Shown in pieces: positions 33,891-46,005 of a stretch of DNA of 64,000 nt (its first letter is position 1; each line of letters opens with the position of its first letter). Where the stretch lies: contig NC_088308.1 of NCBI RefSeq assembly GCF_910592395.1, positions 14,463,001 through 14,527,000 of the forward strand, read 5' to 3'. The stretch comes from Lineus longissimus (Eukaryota; Nemertea; Pilidiophora; Heteronemertea; Lineidae). A program made the translations under genes and the position numbers. The notes below the pieces were generated by a model. The model saw only the letters and a list, made by a program, of their open reading frames with translations, did no database searches and was not told where the DNA came from.

Positions 33891-34320
33891 CATCTATCTA
33901 TGAAAAGTCGGAAACTGACCGCACTAGCGTGCTTTTCAAGCTATCCAAGCTGGAAAAGCCCCAAAACACAAATTTTCTCAATTTACACTACATAATTTTG
34001 GCTAAGCATTACAAATCTTTGACTTATAGATGGACCCATCGAATTTTCATCCAAATTGTTTGATTTTTCGTCTGCTGGTGCTTATATATATATATAATCG
34101 TGCCAGAAGTCGGGAGCTTATATTTTTTGCCTGCACCCCCCCCCCCCCCGAGAATATTGATTGACTGAGTTGGCTAACGCATTTTGCTGTAGTCCGTTCA
34201 GAGCTTATTTAGCGCATGCGCACTGTCGATAAGTGACAAGGCCCGCAATAGCTGATAATGACGTATTACAAACATTGTACAGCATAGTACATACATCACA
34301 TGATGCAAAGAATACTGTAT
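33891..34320. other. Noncoding stretch
   Basis: No gene recognised. It contains a short TATATATA tract (about 34083-34096) and a poly-C run (34136-34150). Confidence 0.4.
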
Positions 34321-34928
34321 GTCAGTTCGGCAAACGTCAAAATTCGGCAGCGATGCCGTTCGAGGAATCCCCCGTTGCTGTTGCTGTTAACGGCAACGGT
34401 TGCTTTATAGGGGATGCCTCACGCGGCATCCCTCAGCTTCGGGATTACTTCGGGGCCGAGCGCTGCCGATTGGGGGTTCCATTATAGATTAATAGGGGGC
34501 AGCTGGTATTGATCTAAATATTTACCCAAGGAAATGTAAGTCTATCCACGCATTTTTGAAAATTCTCAATTTTCAGAATGGCCTCCACTGAAATGTGGCG
34601 TCAGACCAACTGATGGAGGTTCATTCTAATACACTTACTCAAATACAGCTAATTAATACGACCTGTCCCATGTCCCCGTCTTGTAAGCTCTGGCTCAGCA
34701 GACGACATGTACTGCAGAATATTCTGGCGCAAATAACTTCCGGTGCGCGTGCAAGAGGGGGCATGTTTTTTAATTCATTTCAGCAGTAACCAAAAAAAAC
34801 GGAATTAATCGAACGATGCTCACATGATTTTCAATGCTGTGGTGTCAATTTTCACCGGAAGTGTCACTTTACGGCAACGGTTGCCTTAGACGGCATCGCT
34901 GCCGAATTTTGACGTTTGCCGAACTGAC
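34321..34928. mobile_element. MITE with perfect 39 bp terminal inverted repeats
   Basis: The arm at 34321-34359 (starts GTCAGTTCGGCAAACGTC) is the exact reverse complement of 34890-34928. The self-complementary GGCAACGGTTGCC block occurs just inside both ends (about 34391 and 34871). It is 608 bp, with no transposase. Target duplications are not evident, so the superfamily is open. Confidence 0.82.
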
Positions 34929-35167
34929 GTGGGCCTAGCACAGGCTAGCAATAGCATGCCATGGCCCTACAGTACATAGATCTATAGATCCATGGGGCGT
35001 CTGTAAAAGACGAAATGAGAAATGAGAAATGAAATGAAAATAAAATGGAAATGGACCCCTGAGGCAGATTCTGGTCTGCAGATAATGGGTTGAGATAAAA
35101 CAAGAACTTGAGTGGGTCAGCGATTTCTGGTCTGCAGCTGACCCACATTAAGACAAAGGCTGTCAAG

Positions 35168-36675
35168 ATGGCGAGTTTTATTGATGCAGAGTCGGTAAGT
35201 GCTTCATTACTCGCTCAGAAATTGGATAATGACATCCAACATAAATTTTCTGGCCTACTGACATGACTGAAAGGTTGTAAACCATCAGCAAAAAGCATGA
35301 TATTGAGAGGAGTCATAGGGCAATGACAAATGAGTGATGAGAGTGTACCAGTAGTTGTCTGCAACATACATTATGTACATAGCAATGCATGCATATGCTT
35401 CATGTACATAGGCCGGCCTATTGTGTCATCCTGTGTCCGCGGATTTTAGCTGGTGCTAGCATTGTCATGCTAGGCAAGTCACTTTACATAGGCCTATTAT
35501 AAGTACAGGTGACCCGCAACCTGCTAAAACCCACCCGCGCACAGTACGGTAGGCCCAGCCTACAAATTACAATGGCTACATGTCTGCTCTGCTGCTGCCA
35601 CATCCCCGTGCAGCCTATTACTACATAGGCCTACTAGCCTTTAGCACGATGACCATGGCAGGGACTGCTCTTCTTAGGCGAGATATAGGCCTATCCCATC
35701 CCTCGGTCAGGTGCTGAGCCTGGGGTTGGTTCTAAACCTGGCACTGCCACGCTGGCACTGGCACTGGCATTGGTCATGAAAATGGCTAAGACCAACACTC
35801 ATGCTAGTATGTAGGCCTATGGAGCCTTACTGGTAAGTTTTATGAAAAAGTTCTTCTTAGGACAAAAAGGTTTGTTCAGGGTAGCAAAGAAGTCAATTGC
35901 ATAACAAGAACCATTCTGTAGGTGAGAATTTAAGTGGTAATTCTTCGCTGGTGGGCTGCCCTGTTGGCTTTTGGAGAGCACATGTATCTATTGTCTATCA
36001 AAATCATAGTCTGTACGTAATACATGTAAGAACCCTTTTTCTCTTATTCCAGAGTTCTGATGATGAAGCAGATTTGGGAAACTTTCTTCTTCCTCGCCAG
36101 CCAACGAGAGCAGTTCAGAGATTCACACCTTTAAGGTATCATATCAGTGACCTAACCTTTTCGCGCAACCTCCGACCTCGTCGTTAAACACTAGTGGCAT
36201 GTTTCGTTTCTGCTGAAGCTACTGAACTCAAACTTGGTTCACATGTATTCAGACACAGAATCGCGGCCTAACCAGGGGGCCGGACGTAAAAAACTGAAAT
36301 ATCCCTTTATTTATGTTTTTTGATGACAAGTGAGCACATGGTCCATGGATGATATCATTTTGAAGTGTTGAAACTTAATAATATGTAGGGCCTACATAAA
36401 AAATGGTGCATGTGATTTATGTGAAATACTTGTACATGTACATGTAGATGACCTTTTCTTATAATGATGGTGTTATAATTTTACTGTTCAATTCTTGCAG
36501 ATATCCTCCTTCCAACCTGAACACGCCCCAAACAACAAAGAAAGATAGGATTGATGGCGAAAATGATAATGCACTTCCAGACCTGATATCGACCTCATCT
36601 ACATGTACACCTGTTGAGAAGTCCGGAACCAAATATGATAATAAGATCAAGACTAGTATTGGGCAATTCGCCTAA
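35168..36675 (+). CDS. Small three-exon gene, or the 5' exons of the downstream transposase gene
   Basis: Exon 1 35168-35194 (AAGATGGCGAG start, donor GTAAGT), exon 2 36053-36135 (pyrimidine-rich acceptor TTATTCCAG, donor GTATCA) and exon 3 36501-36675 (acceptor TTCTTGCAG, TAA stop). Phases agree and the spliced frame is 94 codons. The product is hydrophilic: an acidic SSDDEADLG patch, then a basic/proline stretch and a Ser/Thr-rich tail. No domain is recognised. The acidic patch resembles the SNDEDSDDD patch at the start of the transposase exon at 41972, so exon 3 may have an alternative donor linking to the downstream exons; the candidate donor I can see there (AAGTCCGG) is weak. The model rests on splice signals and phase only. 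Confidence 0.42.
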
Positions 36676-38666
36676 CAGCAAATTGCAGACCATATCCCTG
36701 GTGAAAGTATTTTGTCATGTTGAGAAATTAGGTTTGCACCAGGATATAACCAGATAAATCAGAGGCAAATAACCCTGAATAACCAGCTGAATTAGGTTGT
36801 GACAGTAGGGGCATCATAAATACTAGAATTAGCGATGGTTCTGGGACTGCAACAACTCAGCATATGGATGGTCAGAATCCAGCAGACAACAAGCAAATGT
36901 AATCTGAATCTCAACATCTTTCGTATCTTTTGATGAGTTTTCTGGTCGAGTGAGGGAAACCAGTTGGCCATCTGATATGGCTGGTGGGGATGAAAGCTCC
37001 CAATGTTGGGACGACCAATAATACATTGCGTCTCCACAGTATTTATATTATAATACCTCCCTCCATGCACACATGGTTCTGCTGCCAATTTTTTCTTCAA
37101 ATGATCTAGGTGTCAATCATGCACTTGTGGGTACTGGCACCACGTAGGTAACTTCTGATCTGATCTTAAGTGGCAGGTTTTTGGTGCTTTGTCCTGGTGC
37201 TCATTTTTAAGATGACAAAACACTATCACCAGGGATATGGTCTGCAATTGCTGTTAGGAAAGTCACAACCTGGGGACAAAAAATAAATGTGATTTAGACT
37301 TCGCATTCCTTTGAAGTGTAGGTTGCAACATCCCAGGCCATTGATGCATGCATGGTCACAACATAGGGGCAACCGGGAATCATGGCAAGGATTTTTACAA
37401 CCATTCTTTTGAGGTGTAGATTGTGATGTGAGGGAAGTGTCTTGATCTCTACATAAAATTCCTTCGACATGGTGCAACAAACCAGTCCAGTAGATATATA
37501 CATGGTCATAGCATACGGCATCGAGACAACCAGTATGCAAGGTTACGGCCAGGCCCAAGGGGTATGACCGATCAGCACTAAGAGTAAAAACGTAAAATGC
37601 AATAATATCTTTTTAAACTAACTGCCACAGTAGGTTTATTTATTCAATCTTTTTGAAGTAAAAGAATTACAGTGAAAAGAACGAAATACGGCTGGAATAT
37701 TATACTGGTTTGTCTTCGGACGGCAAATTCAGCACTGCACCGATGTCAAGGTTAAGACGGTTATACGACTTTGCCTCATCAGCTCCTCGTGGTCAAGGCT
37801 CCTATATCCATGACTGATGCGGTCGCAGAACAGAACAGATGCTGATCATCCCCGTCACTGCGTCAGGCTGTAAAACAGAGCGAGGAAATATTTTAACTTC
37901 ACCAGAAGTTTTATCATTCATTATTCAGACCAACAGACACTGACTACCTGCTAATAGTCTATGAATTTCATTGTCATAATTCAGAACAAACACTTATCAC
38001 CTTTGCTGACAATATTTTCAGAAGGTGTGTCCATTTACACTGCACTTGTATACGTGCTTTACTGTACATTTCTACAGGAGTGCGCAGGATGTACAGAAAA
38101 ACGATCTCCAAAACTGTTGCTTTCAGCACTCGCGACACGTTAAGCGAGGTTTTAGCAAGTATTTTCAGTGAAGGTATATCTCATGTGTAGAGTCTGGGTG
38201 ATTTTGAGACATTCTTAGGTGTTTAAGGCGCACAGTTTGATGAAACTTGCCCGAATTCGTAATTTTTTTGATGAATGTATATCCGCCATTGCGGGGATCT
38301 GGAAACTTTCGGATGACAAGTTTGCCTCAAAAGATGGAAGTGCTCCCTATAATCACCCAAACTAACAGCGAATATATATTCTTAAGATCCTTTTCATGAC
38401 CTCTGATGAGTTAATTTTGTCTGATGCAGTGTTTCAACACAAATTTGAGGGCGATTACAATCACGAAAAAATCACACTCACCCAGTTTAGAATGCGTAGA
38501 CGAAATGTCTGTTGGCTCTTCCATGTAGCGGGTATCCTCCCACCTGTTCAGGTCGGGACAGATCAACGTTGAGCAACTTGCCTAATCGGTAAAAACGCGG
38601 GAGGCAGTGCTATTACCGGAACGGTTCAGAACCGGCGATTTTCATCAAAAATCACCCGAAAACTAA
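36676..38666. other. Noncoding stretch, possibly intronic
   Basis: No gene recognised. If the exons at 35168-36675 and 40869-44761 form one gene, this is intron interrupted by repeat copy 3. Confidence 0.35.
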
Positions 38667-39709
38667 ATGAAATGGCCAGGGCCATTGTGCTCACCTCATG
38701 TGGAGGAAAGATGGATAAAGAGCATGGTCTTGTGTCATGTAGTGTTAGGTTTGATGTAGGTCCAAGCAATTACAATTTCCCCAGAATGGCCAATTTACAG
38801 TACATTCGACCTCTGTGACCTTGAAAAGTAGGTCAAATCAAAGAAGACCCGGGTGACACATTGAATGGATGTTAGAATTAGATGTACCTATGATATAAAA
38901 TTGGTGCCAATCGGGCAAGTCATTACTAGGAATAATGACATTTTGAAGAATTTAGGATTTGGCCCCCTCCCTGGAGGCCAAACGGCAAATCAGATCGCAC
39001 CAAACTTCGATACCTGAGATCACCTGACCAAGGGGTACATGTGTACTTAATTTGTGATCAATAGTCATTGCAGTTAAGAAACATGCCATAGTTACGGCCT
39101 GACGGCGAATTTACGCCATTTGACCTCTGTGACCTTGACAAGAAGGTCAAATTAAAAACCTGTGTGACATATACTGTATGGTGGTTAGATGTACCCATGA
39201 TATCAAATTGGTGGCAATCGGGCAAGAAGTTAAGGAATAATCACATTTTTAAGGTTTTTGGATTTTGCCCCCTGGTGGTCAAGTGGTGAATCATATTGGA
39301 CCAAACTTTGGTCCCTGAGATCACCTGACTAAGGGGTAAATGTGTACCAAATTTGGTATCAATAGTCATTGCAGTTTAGAAACGTGCCATTGTTACATCC
39401 TAACGGCTAATTTACACCATTTGACTTCTGTGACCTTGAAAAGGAGGTCAAATCAAAAACCCGGAGGATATATGATGCACCTTTGCTAGAAGTACCTACC
39501 ATATTTTTTTCAAAATTTCCTGACTACTATTAAGGGAGATATTGCATATTTTCACTTTTAACATTTGGCCCCCTGGTGGCCAAACCATGAAACGAATCGG
39601 ACCGAAACTTGGTCTCCCAGGTGTCATTACATAAGGGTACATGTGTACCAAGTTTCAACTCAATAGCTCTAACAGTTACGAAACGTGCCCTGCTAACGGA
39701 CGACGGACA

Positions 39710-39782
<73 letters not shown>

Positions 39783-39835
39783 ACGACGGACGCCACGGTA
39801 TGGGATAAGCTCACCTCTGCTAAGAGGTGAGCTAA
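38667..39835 (+). mobile_element. Hairpin-ended repeat, copy 3
   Basis: A 1169 bp copy with the same start, three internal units, the longest (GAC)n tract of the four (about 39705-39790) and the same 10 bp terminal hairpin ending CTAA. It differs from copy 1 by scattered substitutions only. Confidence 0.85.
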
Positions 39836-39994
39836 AAAGTAAGCAACGGCTGCAAAAATAAAGTACACGTTGTTCGTTAGCAGGTTATGAAACGTAACCT
39901 AACCAAATTTCAGGTCGTTCCGTGCGGCAGTTTCGGAGATACGTGTCGAAAACCACATCCCTCGGGTACTGGCGATCGGCTCAGTAAAAACAAT

Positions 39995-40030
39995 AGACCA
40001 TATCCACGGAGTTGTGGATATGGTCTAAAA
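39995..40030. repeat. Perfect 13 bp hairpin followed by CTAA
   Basis: Arms AGACCATATCCAC (39995-40007) and GTGGATATGGTCT (40014-40026) with a 6-base loop, then AAAA. The geometry matches the hairpin-CTAA ends of the dispersed repeats but the sequence is unrelated, and no companion 5' end was found. Confidence 0.6.
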
Positions 40031-40167
40031 AGGTAGGTTTTTAGGTTATGGGGATGACTGTTTTGTCAATCCTGCTGTGGATCAGGATAAGACCCATTAT
40101 CGGTGCAGTTGCGGCATGAAGCTACATCAACATTAATTAAAGGCGACCCCTAATAGGTCTGTTTAAG

Positions 40168-40506
40168 AATCATCTCAAAATTGCCTGATGCCAGGAGAGA
40201 CGAAATTATTTCATCTCTCTCTGAACCCCTCCCCCCGCTCAAAAGATGAAAAACGAGTGATGTTTGGCATCAACACTTTATTTAGGAAATAAGTCATTGA
40301 AATAGCTTGGGTATGCTGCTATGGTGGCCCAGTAGGACAGCATAGTATTTAGCTGATGTTAGTCAACCTTTTCTGTTTTTTTGTATGATGCCTAGAGTAT
40401 GGAAAAAAGACAAAATTTTCGGCTGGAAATCACCGACCCCCAGGCCCTCCCCCCCCAGATGAAATAATTTCGTCTTTCCTGTCATCAAGCAATTTTGAGA
40501 CGATCC
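40168..40506. mobile_element. Fold-back MITE with ~50 bp imperfect inverted repeats
   Basis: The left arm 40168-40216 (contains CTCAAAATTGCCTGATG and GACGAAATTATTTCATCT) pairs with the right arm 40457-40506 at roughly 85 percent identity. No coding capacity. Confidence 0.65.
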
Positions 40507-40868
40507 CTTACTCAGAGACTGAATTGTCATGTTAAGCAAGCAGGGTGTACTTTTAGCAATTGTGCGACTGAGCATTTTCTTCAAACCTACTTTTCGAGGT
40601 CACAGGGGGTCAATAATACTGTCCACTGGCATTTTCCTCCTCATGACCTTTGACAACAGGTGAGCAAATGGTCCATGGACGATTATCACCTCATTGTAGG
40701 GGTGACATAAAAAATATAGGTTGATAGCTAAAACTCCTTCAGTATTACATGGTCACATTATGCTGGTTCTTTTTTTGTGGGTATTTGTTGTGAGTTCATG
40801 CAATATTCGCAGCGTTAGGGTCAAGCTCGTCGAACGCAGTACCATAAAACTTTGTTCTTTTCTTGCAG

Positions 40869-41489
40869 ACGCCTGGACTCTCACGCCAACACATTTAAAG
40901 AAGATGAATGGAAGGGTGATGTTCTTCTTCCAAATTTACAATGGAATGAATGGAAGGGTGATGTTCTTCCAAATGTACAAGTCAAGAAGAAGTAAGTTTT
41001 ATGTTAAAGTAAACGGCGTCGGTTATTTGTCACAAATTAACCAATAGTGCAGGTTAATGAAGCTAAGTTGTTGATGTTAGCCTTAAGGTGGAGCTCGTCG
41101 AACGCAGTACCATAAAACTTGGTATGTTCTTTTCTTGTAGACGCCTGGACTCTCACGCCAACACATTTAAAGAAGATGAATGGAAGGGTGATGTTCTTCT
41201 TCCAAATTTACAATGGAATGAATGGAAGGGTGATGTTCTTCCAAATGTACAAGTCAAGAAGAAGTAAGTATTATGTTAAAGTAAACGGCGTCGGTTATTT
41301 GTCACAAATTAACCAATAGTGCAGGTTTATGAAGCTAAGTTGTTGATGTTAGCCTTAAGGTGGAGCTCGTCGAACGCAGTACCATAAAACTTTGTTCTTT
41401 TCTTGCAGACGCGTGGACTCGCACGCCAACAGGTCTAAAGAAGATGGATGGATGGGTGATGTTCTTCCAAATGTACAAGTCAAGAAGAA
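40869..41489 (+). CDS. Three tandemly duplicated in-phase exons of the transposase gene
   Basis: Exons 40869-40991 (123 bp), 41141-41263 (123 bp) and 41409-41489 (81 bp) are each preceded by a TTCTTGCAG/TTCTTGTAG acceptor and followed by GTAAGT. The flanking intron sequence is duplicated too. All three are multiples of three and share phase 2, so copies can be added or skipped without breaking the frame, and the last joins in phase to the exon at 41972. In that phase they encode RLDSHAN..KED then EWKGDVLPNVQ; the 123 bp versions contain EWKGDVL twice, the 81 bp version once. The peptide is charged and has no named domain. Confidence 0.55.
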
Positions 41490-41971
41490 GTAAGTTTCAT
41501 GTTAAAGTAAACAGCGTCGGTTATTTGTCACAAATTAACCAATAGTGTAGGTAAAATCCACCCTCAATTTCCTTCAATTGGTCAGTGTTTTTTATTGGAT
41601 GAATTCCAACCATTACAGTGACTTTTTAGCATTACACCTTTTTGTGCAATGGCTGAATTTCATCGGCCTTTATTCATAGTGCACAATTTTTGGCTAACCT
41701 GTCAACCTGTCATGCAGCAGCATAGTGACATGTTTGCCTACATCTGGTAGACCTTCTCAGCGACCAAATCAGGGACCAGATATCATTGGTGAAAACAAGC
41801 ATGTTTTCCCTGTTTCCAAAAAAAATCACTAACATTCAGGACGGTATTTGTTCTAGCAGAAGAGGAAAATGGAAGTTTTGAAAGATCATATCCCTCCTCA
41901 TTTTTGTTCTTACCTCAACGCCACACTGGGAACTGTTGCCATTTTGACTAACCTTCTTGTTATTTTTCCAG

Positions 41972-44761
41972 CACCGACTCTAATGATGAGGACAGTGACG
42001 ATGACATTATATTCGTACGCTCTAGCCCTGCCCACCAGATCGCACCTTCTACATGTACAAGCCCAGCTACTAGTATAACTGAAGACCAGGAGCATGTCGA
42101 GTTGTTTGAAGGTGATGGATCGATGCCTTTGATTAGTCGCCCTAAGAAGGGACTCGCTGCACGTGAAATACTGGCTCTAATCTTGCAAAAACCATCAGAA
42201 GAAAGTGTATGTGTGCAGAAGCCAATTGGGGTGAGGAAAAATGCTGTATTTCTGGTGAATCTTAACAGTGTAAGGTTGGACTCCTTAAACGCCGATGACA
42301 ATGGGGCATGGAAATCAACCCAGCCGAGAACCGACTTCTGGGTTGATAGGGATGAGCAGGGGAAAGTGATAAGAGTATACGGCGGTACAGTTCCAAGACA
42401 TGCCTCCCACCAGCTGTATACATTGACAAGGCAGTACTCGGTCCACAAGGGGACCCTGAGTAAATGTGGGAGAAAGTTCCAAAGGATCACATCGGTCTTT
42501 TACGACTGTAATAGGAACCGATGCAAGTATGCTGTTGTCCAGTATCTTCATGAAGGTGATAATGAAGAGGTGCACATGGCACCACACGGGAATTCAAAAA
42601 CCAGACATAATCTGTACTATAGCACAGACCCTGTTGTAATAGAGAACATAGAACAGTCTCCCAAGAAAGTAAAGAAAGTCCTGGGAATGTGTTCCATCAA
42701 ATTTCCGCAGCTTGCGGGGACTCTCGCAGTGTCTCAAGCGAACCAAGAGATTCTGTACAGTTGTATAATGCTCGAAGGGCAAAAAACCCAGAGATGAAGG
42801 ATGAGCTGACAGTACTGCTAGATGCACTGAGGTCCCAAGAAGGTGGGGGGAAATTTCTACACGAGTTGACAATCGGTCATATTCAAAGACATGACAAATC
42901 AAAGGAACAGGACTTCGAACCCACCCTACAATATGTCCTAGCGACAAGGGATCAACTTCGTGATGTGGAGAAGTACCTCACACCTCCTGAAGACTTTTCC
43001 ATACTGGGGGTCGACCCAACTTTCGAGTTGGGTGCATTTTATGCAACGTTGACCACCTACCAGCATCCTCTCCTGGTGAGTGTCAAATCTGGCACTCACC
43101 CTTACTTTGCAGGCCCCGCATTTGTTCATTGCAAGCGTGAAACGAACAACTACTTCTACTTCCTGAACTGCCTCCAACGCCTAAACCCAGCCCTGCGATA
43201 CATCCAAGCATTTGGAACAGATGGAGAAACCCCGTTGCTAAATGCCATTGTAGCTGCGTATCCCGATGCCATAAACCTGCAATGTTGGATTCACAAGAAA
43301 GCCAACATTGAAAGGCATTTGGCTACAAAGATGTACATCACGACTGTAGTGAAAAAAACCATCATACTTGATATATTTGGGTCGCAGGAGGGAACAACGT
43401 TAGTAGAGGGATTAGTTGATTCAACTGATGAATCACAATTCAACCGCCGGGTTGAAAGTATGCGCGAAAAGTGGGAAGCCTGTGCTCCAGGATTTCACAA
43501 ATGGTTTGTTGACCACCAGGCCTTTCACTTCAAAACAAGGATGATAGAGAGTGTGAGGAAAGCAGCGAAACAAACCGTTAGGAGGTACACAACGAATCCC
43601 AACGAGAGTTTGAATAACACGGTAAAACAGTGGATGGGACACAAAAAGAAGTCCCTTCCTGACTTCAACCAGAGCTTGAAGGATTTCGTTACATACCAAT
43701 CGACCGAGGCAAAGAAGGCGATTATTGGTAGGGGTGACTACAGGCTAGTTCCTTCATTACAGCATCTCCAGATAGATCCAGTTGTGTGGAAGAAGATGAG
43801 CATGGAGGAGAAAAACGCCCAAATCGAGAAGGTATTCGGCAAGAGAACGTCCAAAGCAATGGTTGAAGTACCCGTGGATGTTGCTCCAAGTGAGCCGACA
43901 TCGCTTTCGATTAGCTACAAGGATGCCGGTTTAGTGTCAATTCCACAAGACCTATTAAAGGCAATGTGGGACAAGGCGAGCTCCCTCGGTCAGAACAAGC
44001 TGGACATTGCTTCAGCACCAGGCAATGAACAGGCGAGGATGGTTCGTAGCACTGCTGGGAAAGCACCACATTACGTGGAGTTCTCTAAAATGTCAGGGAA
44101 AGTGACATGTGATGAAAGGTGCCCCCAATTTAAAAGCATGTCCATGTGCTCGCACGTTATTGCAGTGGCGGAGTCTGCAAATATATTGGATAAATTTCTG
44201 AGTTGGTGAAGAAAGAAGAAGGGGGAGGTCGATCTCTTGAAATTGGTCACGACCGATTCTTCCAAGGGGGCCGGGAAGAAATCCGGCGCCCCTACAAAAC
44301 GCAGAGGTGGTGGTTTCCGTGGGGCACCAGAAACGCCTGAGACCACTATAGATCCCTTCACAGAGTTTCATACATAAATACCAGGTGCAGTAGATGACAG
44401 GTTTCATGTCCTCCTCTTACATCAGACAAAGGCAAAGAAATGCTATGGCTGCGGAACAAATTTGGACAGTGGGTGTACACTCACCATAGTGAAACCAAAG
44501 GCGCAAACTCAACATGTTGCAGTTGACAAGCAACTGTATGTTGTACGGAAATTTGGCCCAAGGGCATACTTTACCAAGGAAAATGGCGAAGGGGTTAAAA
44601 AAACAAAACAACAAAATGCGTTCTTCCATTTCCGCCTGGCCTGTATTAAGGCAAAATATCCTGATGTTGTGGCGAATCAGCTTATATTGGCGGAAGAAAC
44701 CCGTCCCTTGCTTAGTCCACAGGCTTTGCAAAAGCTAGCAACTCTTGGAGTTGAAGTCTAA
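41972..44761 (+). pseudogene. Mutator-like (MULE) DDE transposase with SWIM zinc finger, two frameshifts
   Basis: The acceptor TTTTTCCAG opens an exon at 41972 encoding an acidic start (SNDEDSDDDIIFV) that runs in frame into 42102-42797. A one-base frameshift near 42685 moves to the frame open until 44209. DDE core: [11 protein letters not shown] (D at 43012-43014), AFGTDGE (D at 43220-43222) followed by the C..H element [11 protein letters not shown], and NPNESLNN (E at 43603-43605). A SWIM zinc finger, C...C...CSHVIAVAE, lies at about 44108-44165. After a second frameshift near 44205 the product continues to a Lys/Gly-rich linker, and a final segment (about 44430-44761) has CYGCG and FFHFRLACIK, a C-terminal module often found in this group. 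It may be a decaying transposon or a host-captured gene; the frameshifts favour decay unless they are assembly errors. Confidence 0.75.
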
Positions 44762-45482
44762 ACCAATTGGTAGGTGTCTCGCTTATTGCTGATCTGTTCT
44801 TGCATTCATACATATGTACATGTACATGTAGTAGGAGTATTTTTTGGTGATACATTTATATGCATGTAATTTAGTTCATGCACGAAGGCTATTTTTGTGA
44901 AATCGCCTGGGATGTTGTCATGGGTTGTGTTTAATACATGTACTATGCATTATTCATTCTTCCATATCTTAGCATTTCAATTCTTTGTAGTTTTGTTTCA
45001 ATAGCCATTGAAGTTTTCTGGTCATTTTTTGTTGCAATATAGCTAGTAGTAGTAGTGGTACAAGAACAGTATTAGTTTGTAAGAACAAGTACAGGTACAA
45101 GTGAAGCCTTATTGTGGATTTCCTTTACTAATTATTGTGAAATCCGTCTTGTAACTGCTGATTTTATCCACGTTCATTTTAAAAAATTCATTTATTTTCT
45201 AAATAAAACTATTCTTTAGGTATAATTTTGTACTAGTTTTGATTATAGCATTGGACTTTGGCCGATCTGACCCCCCCCCCCCCACCCTCGGCCAATCCTG
45301 ACTGCAGCTGTTGGACTCTCCTCCTACTAAGTATCTGAGATGACCCATCAATTTGCAATCCTGGCAATGATTATCAACCAACATTTCTTCTAAAATGACC
45401 CCAGATCAATCATGAAGGGAACGACTACCCGACACTGAAACAAACAACACAGTTCTACCCCTTCAGTTCATCGATGTTTTGA
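44762..45482. other. Noncoding stretch
   Basis: Nothing recognised except a poly-C tract near 45271-45282. Confidence 0.4.
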
Positions 45483-45696
45483 GAGACCCCCTTACTATAA
45501 GGATCATTCTTGAGGAGATCAGGGGTTAATATGCCCTTCCCTCGTCGCAGAGACCCTTACTATAAGGATCAATCCTGAGGAGATCAGGGGTTAATATGCC
45601 CTTCCCTCGTCGCAGAGACCCTTACTATAATGATCCATCTTGAGGAGATCCATCTTGAGGAGATCAGGGGTTATAATATGCCCTTTTCCCGTCGCT
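45483..45696. repeat. Tandem repeat, three ~65-80 bp units
   Basis: Units start with GAGACCCTTACTATAAGGAT near 45483, 45550 and 45615 and end with CCCTTCCCTCGTCGCA. The third carries an internal doubling of a 15 bp ATCTTGAGGAGATCC segment. Confidence 0.85.
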
Positions 45697-45877
45697 CAAG
45701 TTTTGTACCAAAAGGAATTATCAACCAGGCACAACGCAGTAATATTTCTGAGATGACCCCTATGATCTGCCCATGTGGCGCTTACCGTAAAATTCCATAT
45801 TTTATACACACTCATTTCCATTTCATTTTCATTTCATTTCTCATTTCTCATTTCGTCATTTACAGACGCCCAGATCC

Positions 45878-46005
45878 ATGCACTTGATTGGGACCAACGT
45901 TTACGAAAACGTCACGTCACGTCACGTTACACTAATGTAAAATGCATGGTGACGTGACGACGGCCAACACTACGTCATGTAAACGTTGTTCCCAATCAAG
46001 TGCAT
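45878..46005. mobile_element. Short palindromic MITE, 128 bp
   Basis: ATGCACTTGATTGGGACCAA at 45878 is mirrored at 45986-46005; the arms cover 26 bp with one mismatch, and flanking AGATC/GATCT-like bases extend the match. The interior has CGTCACGTCACGTCACGT-type repeats. Immediately left, 45815-45877 is an inverted copy of the segment at about 34985-35055. Confidence 0.7.
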
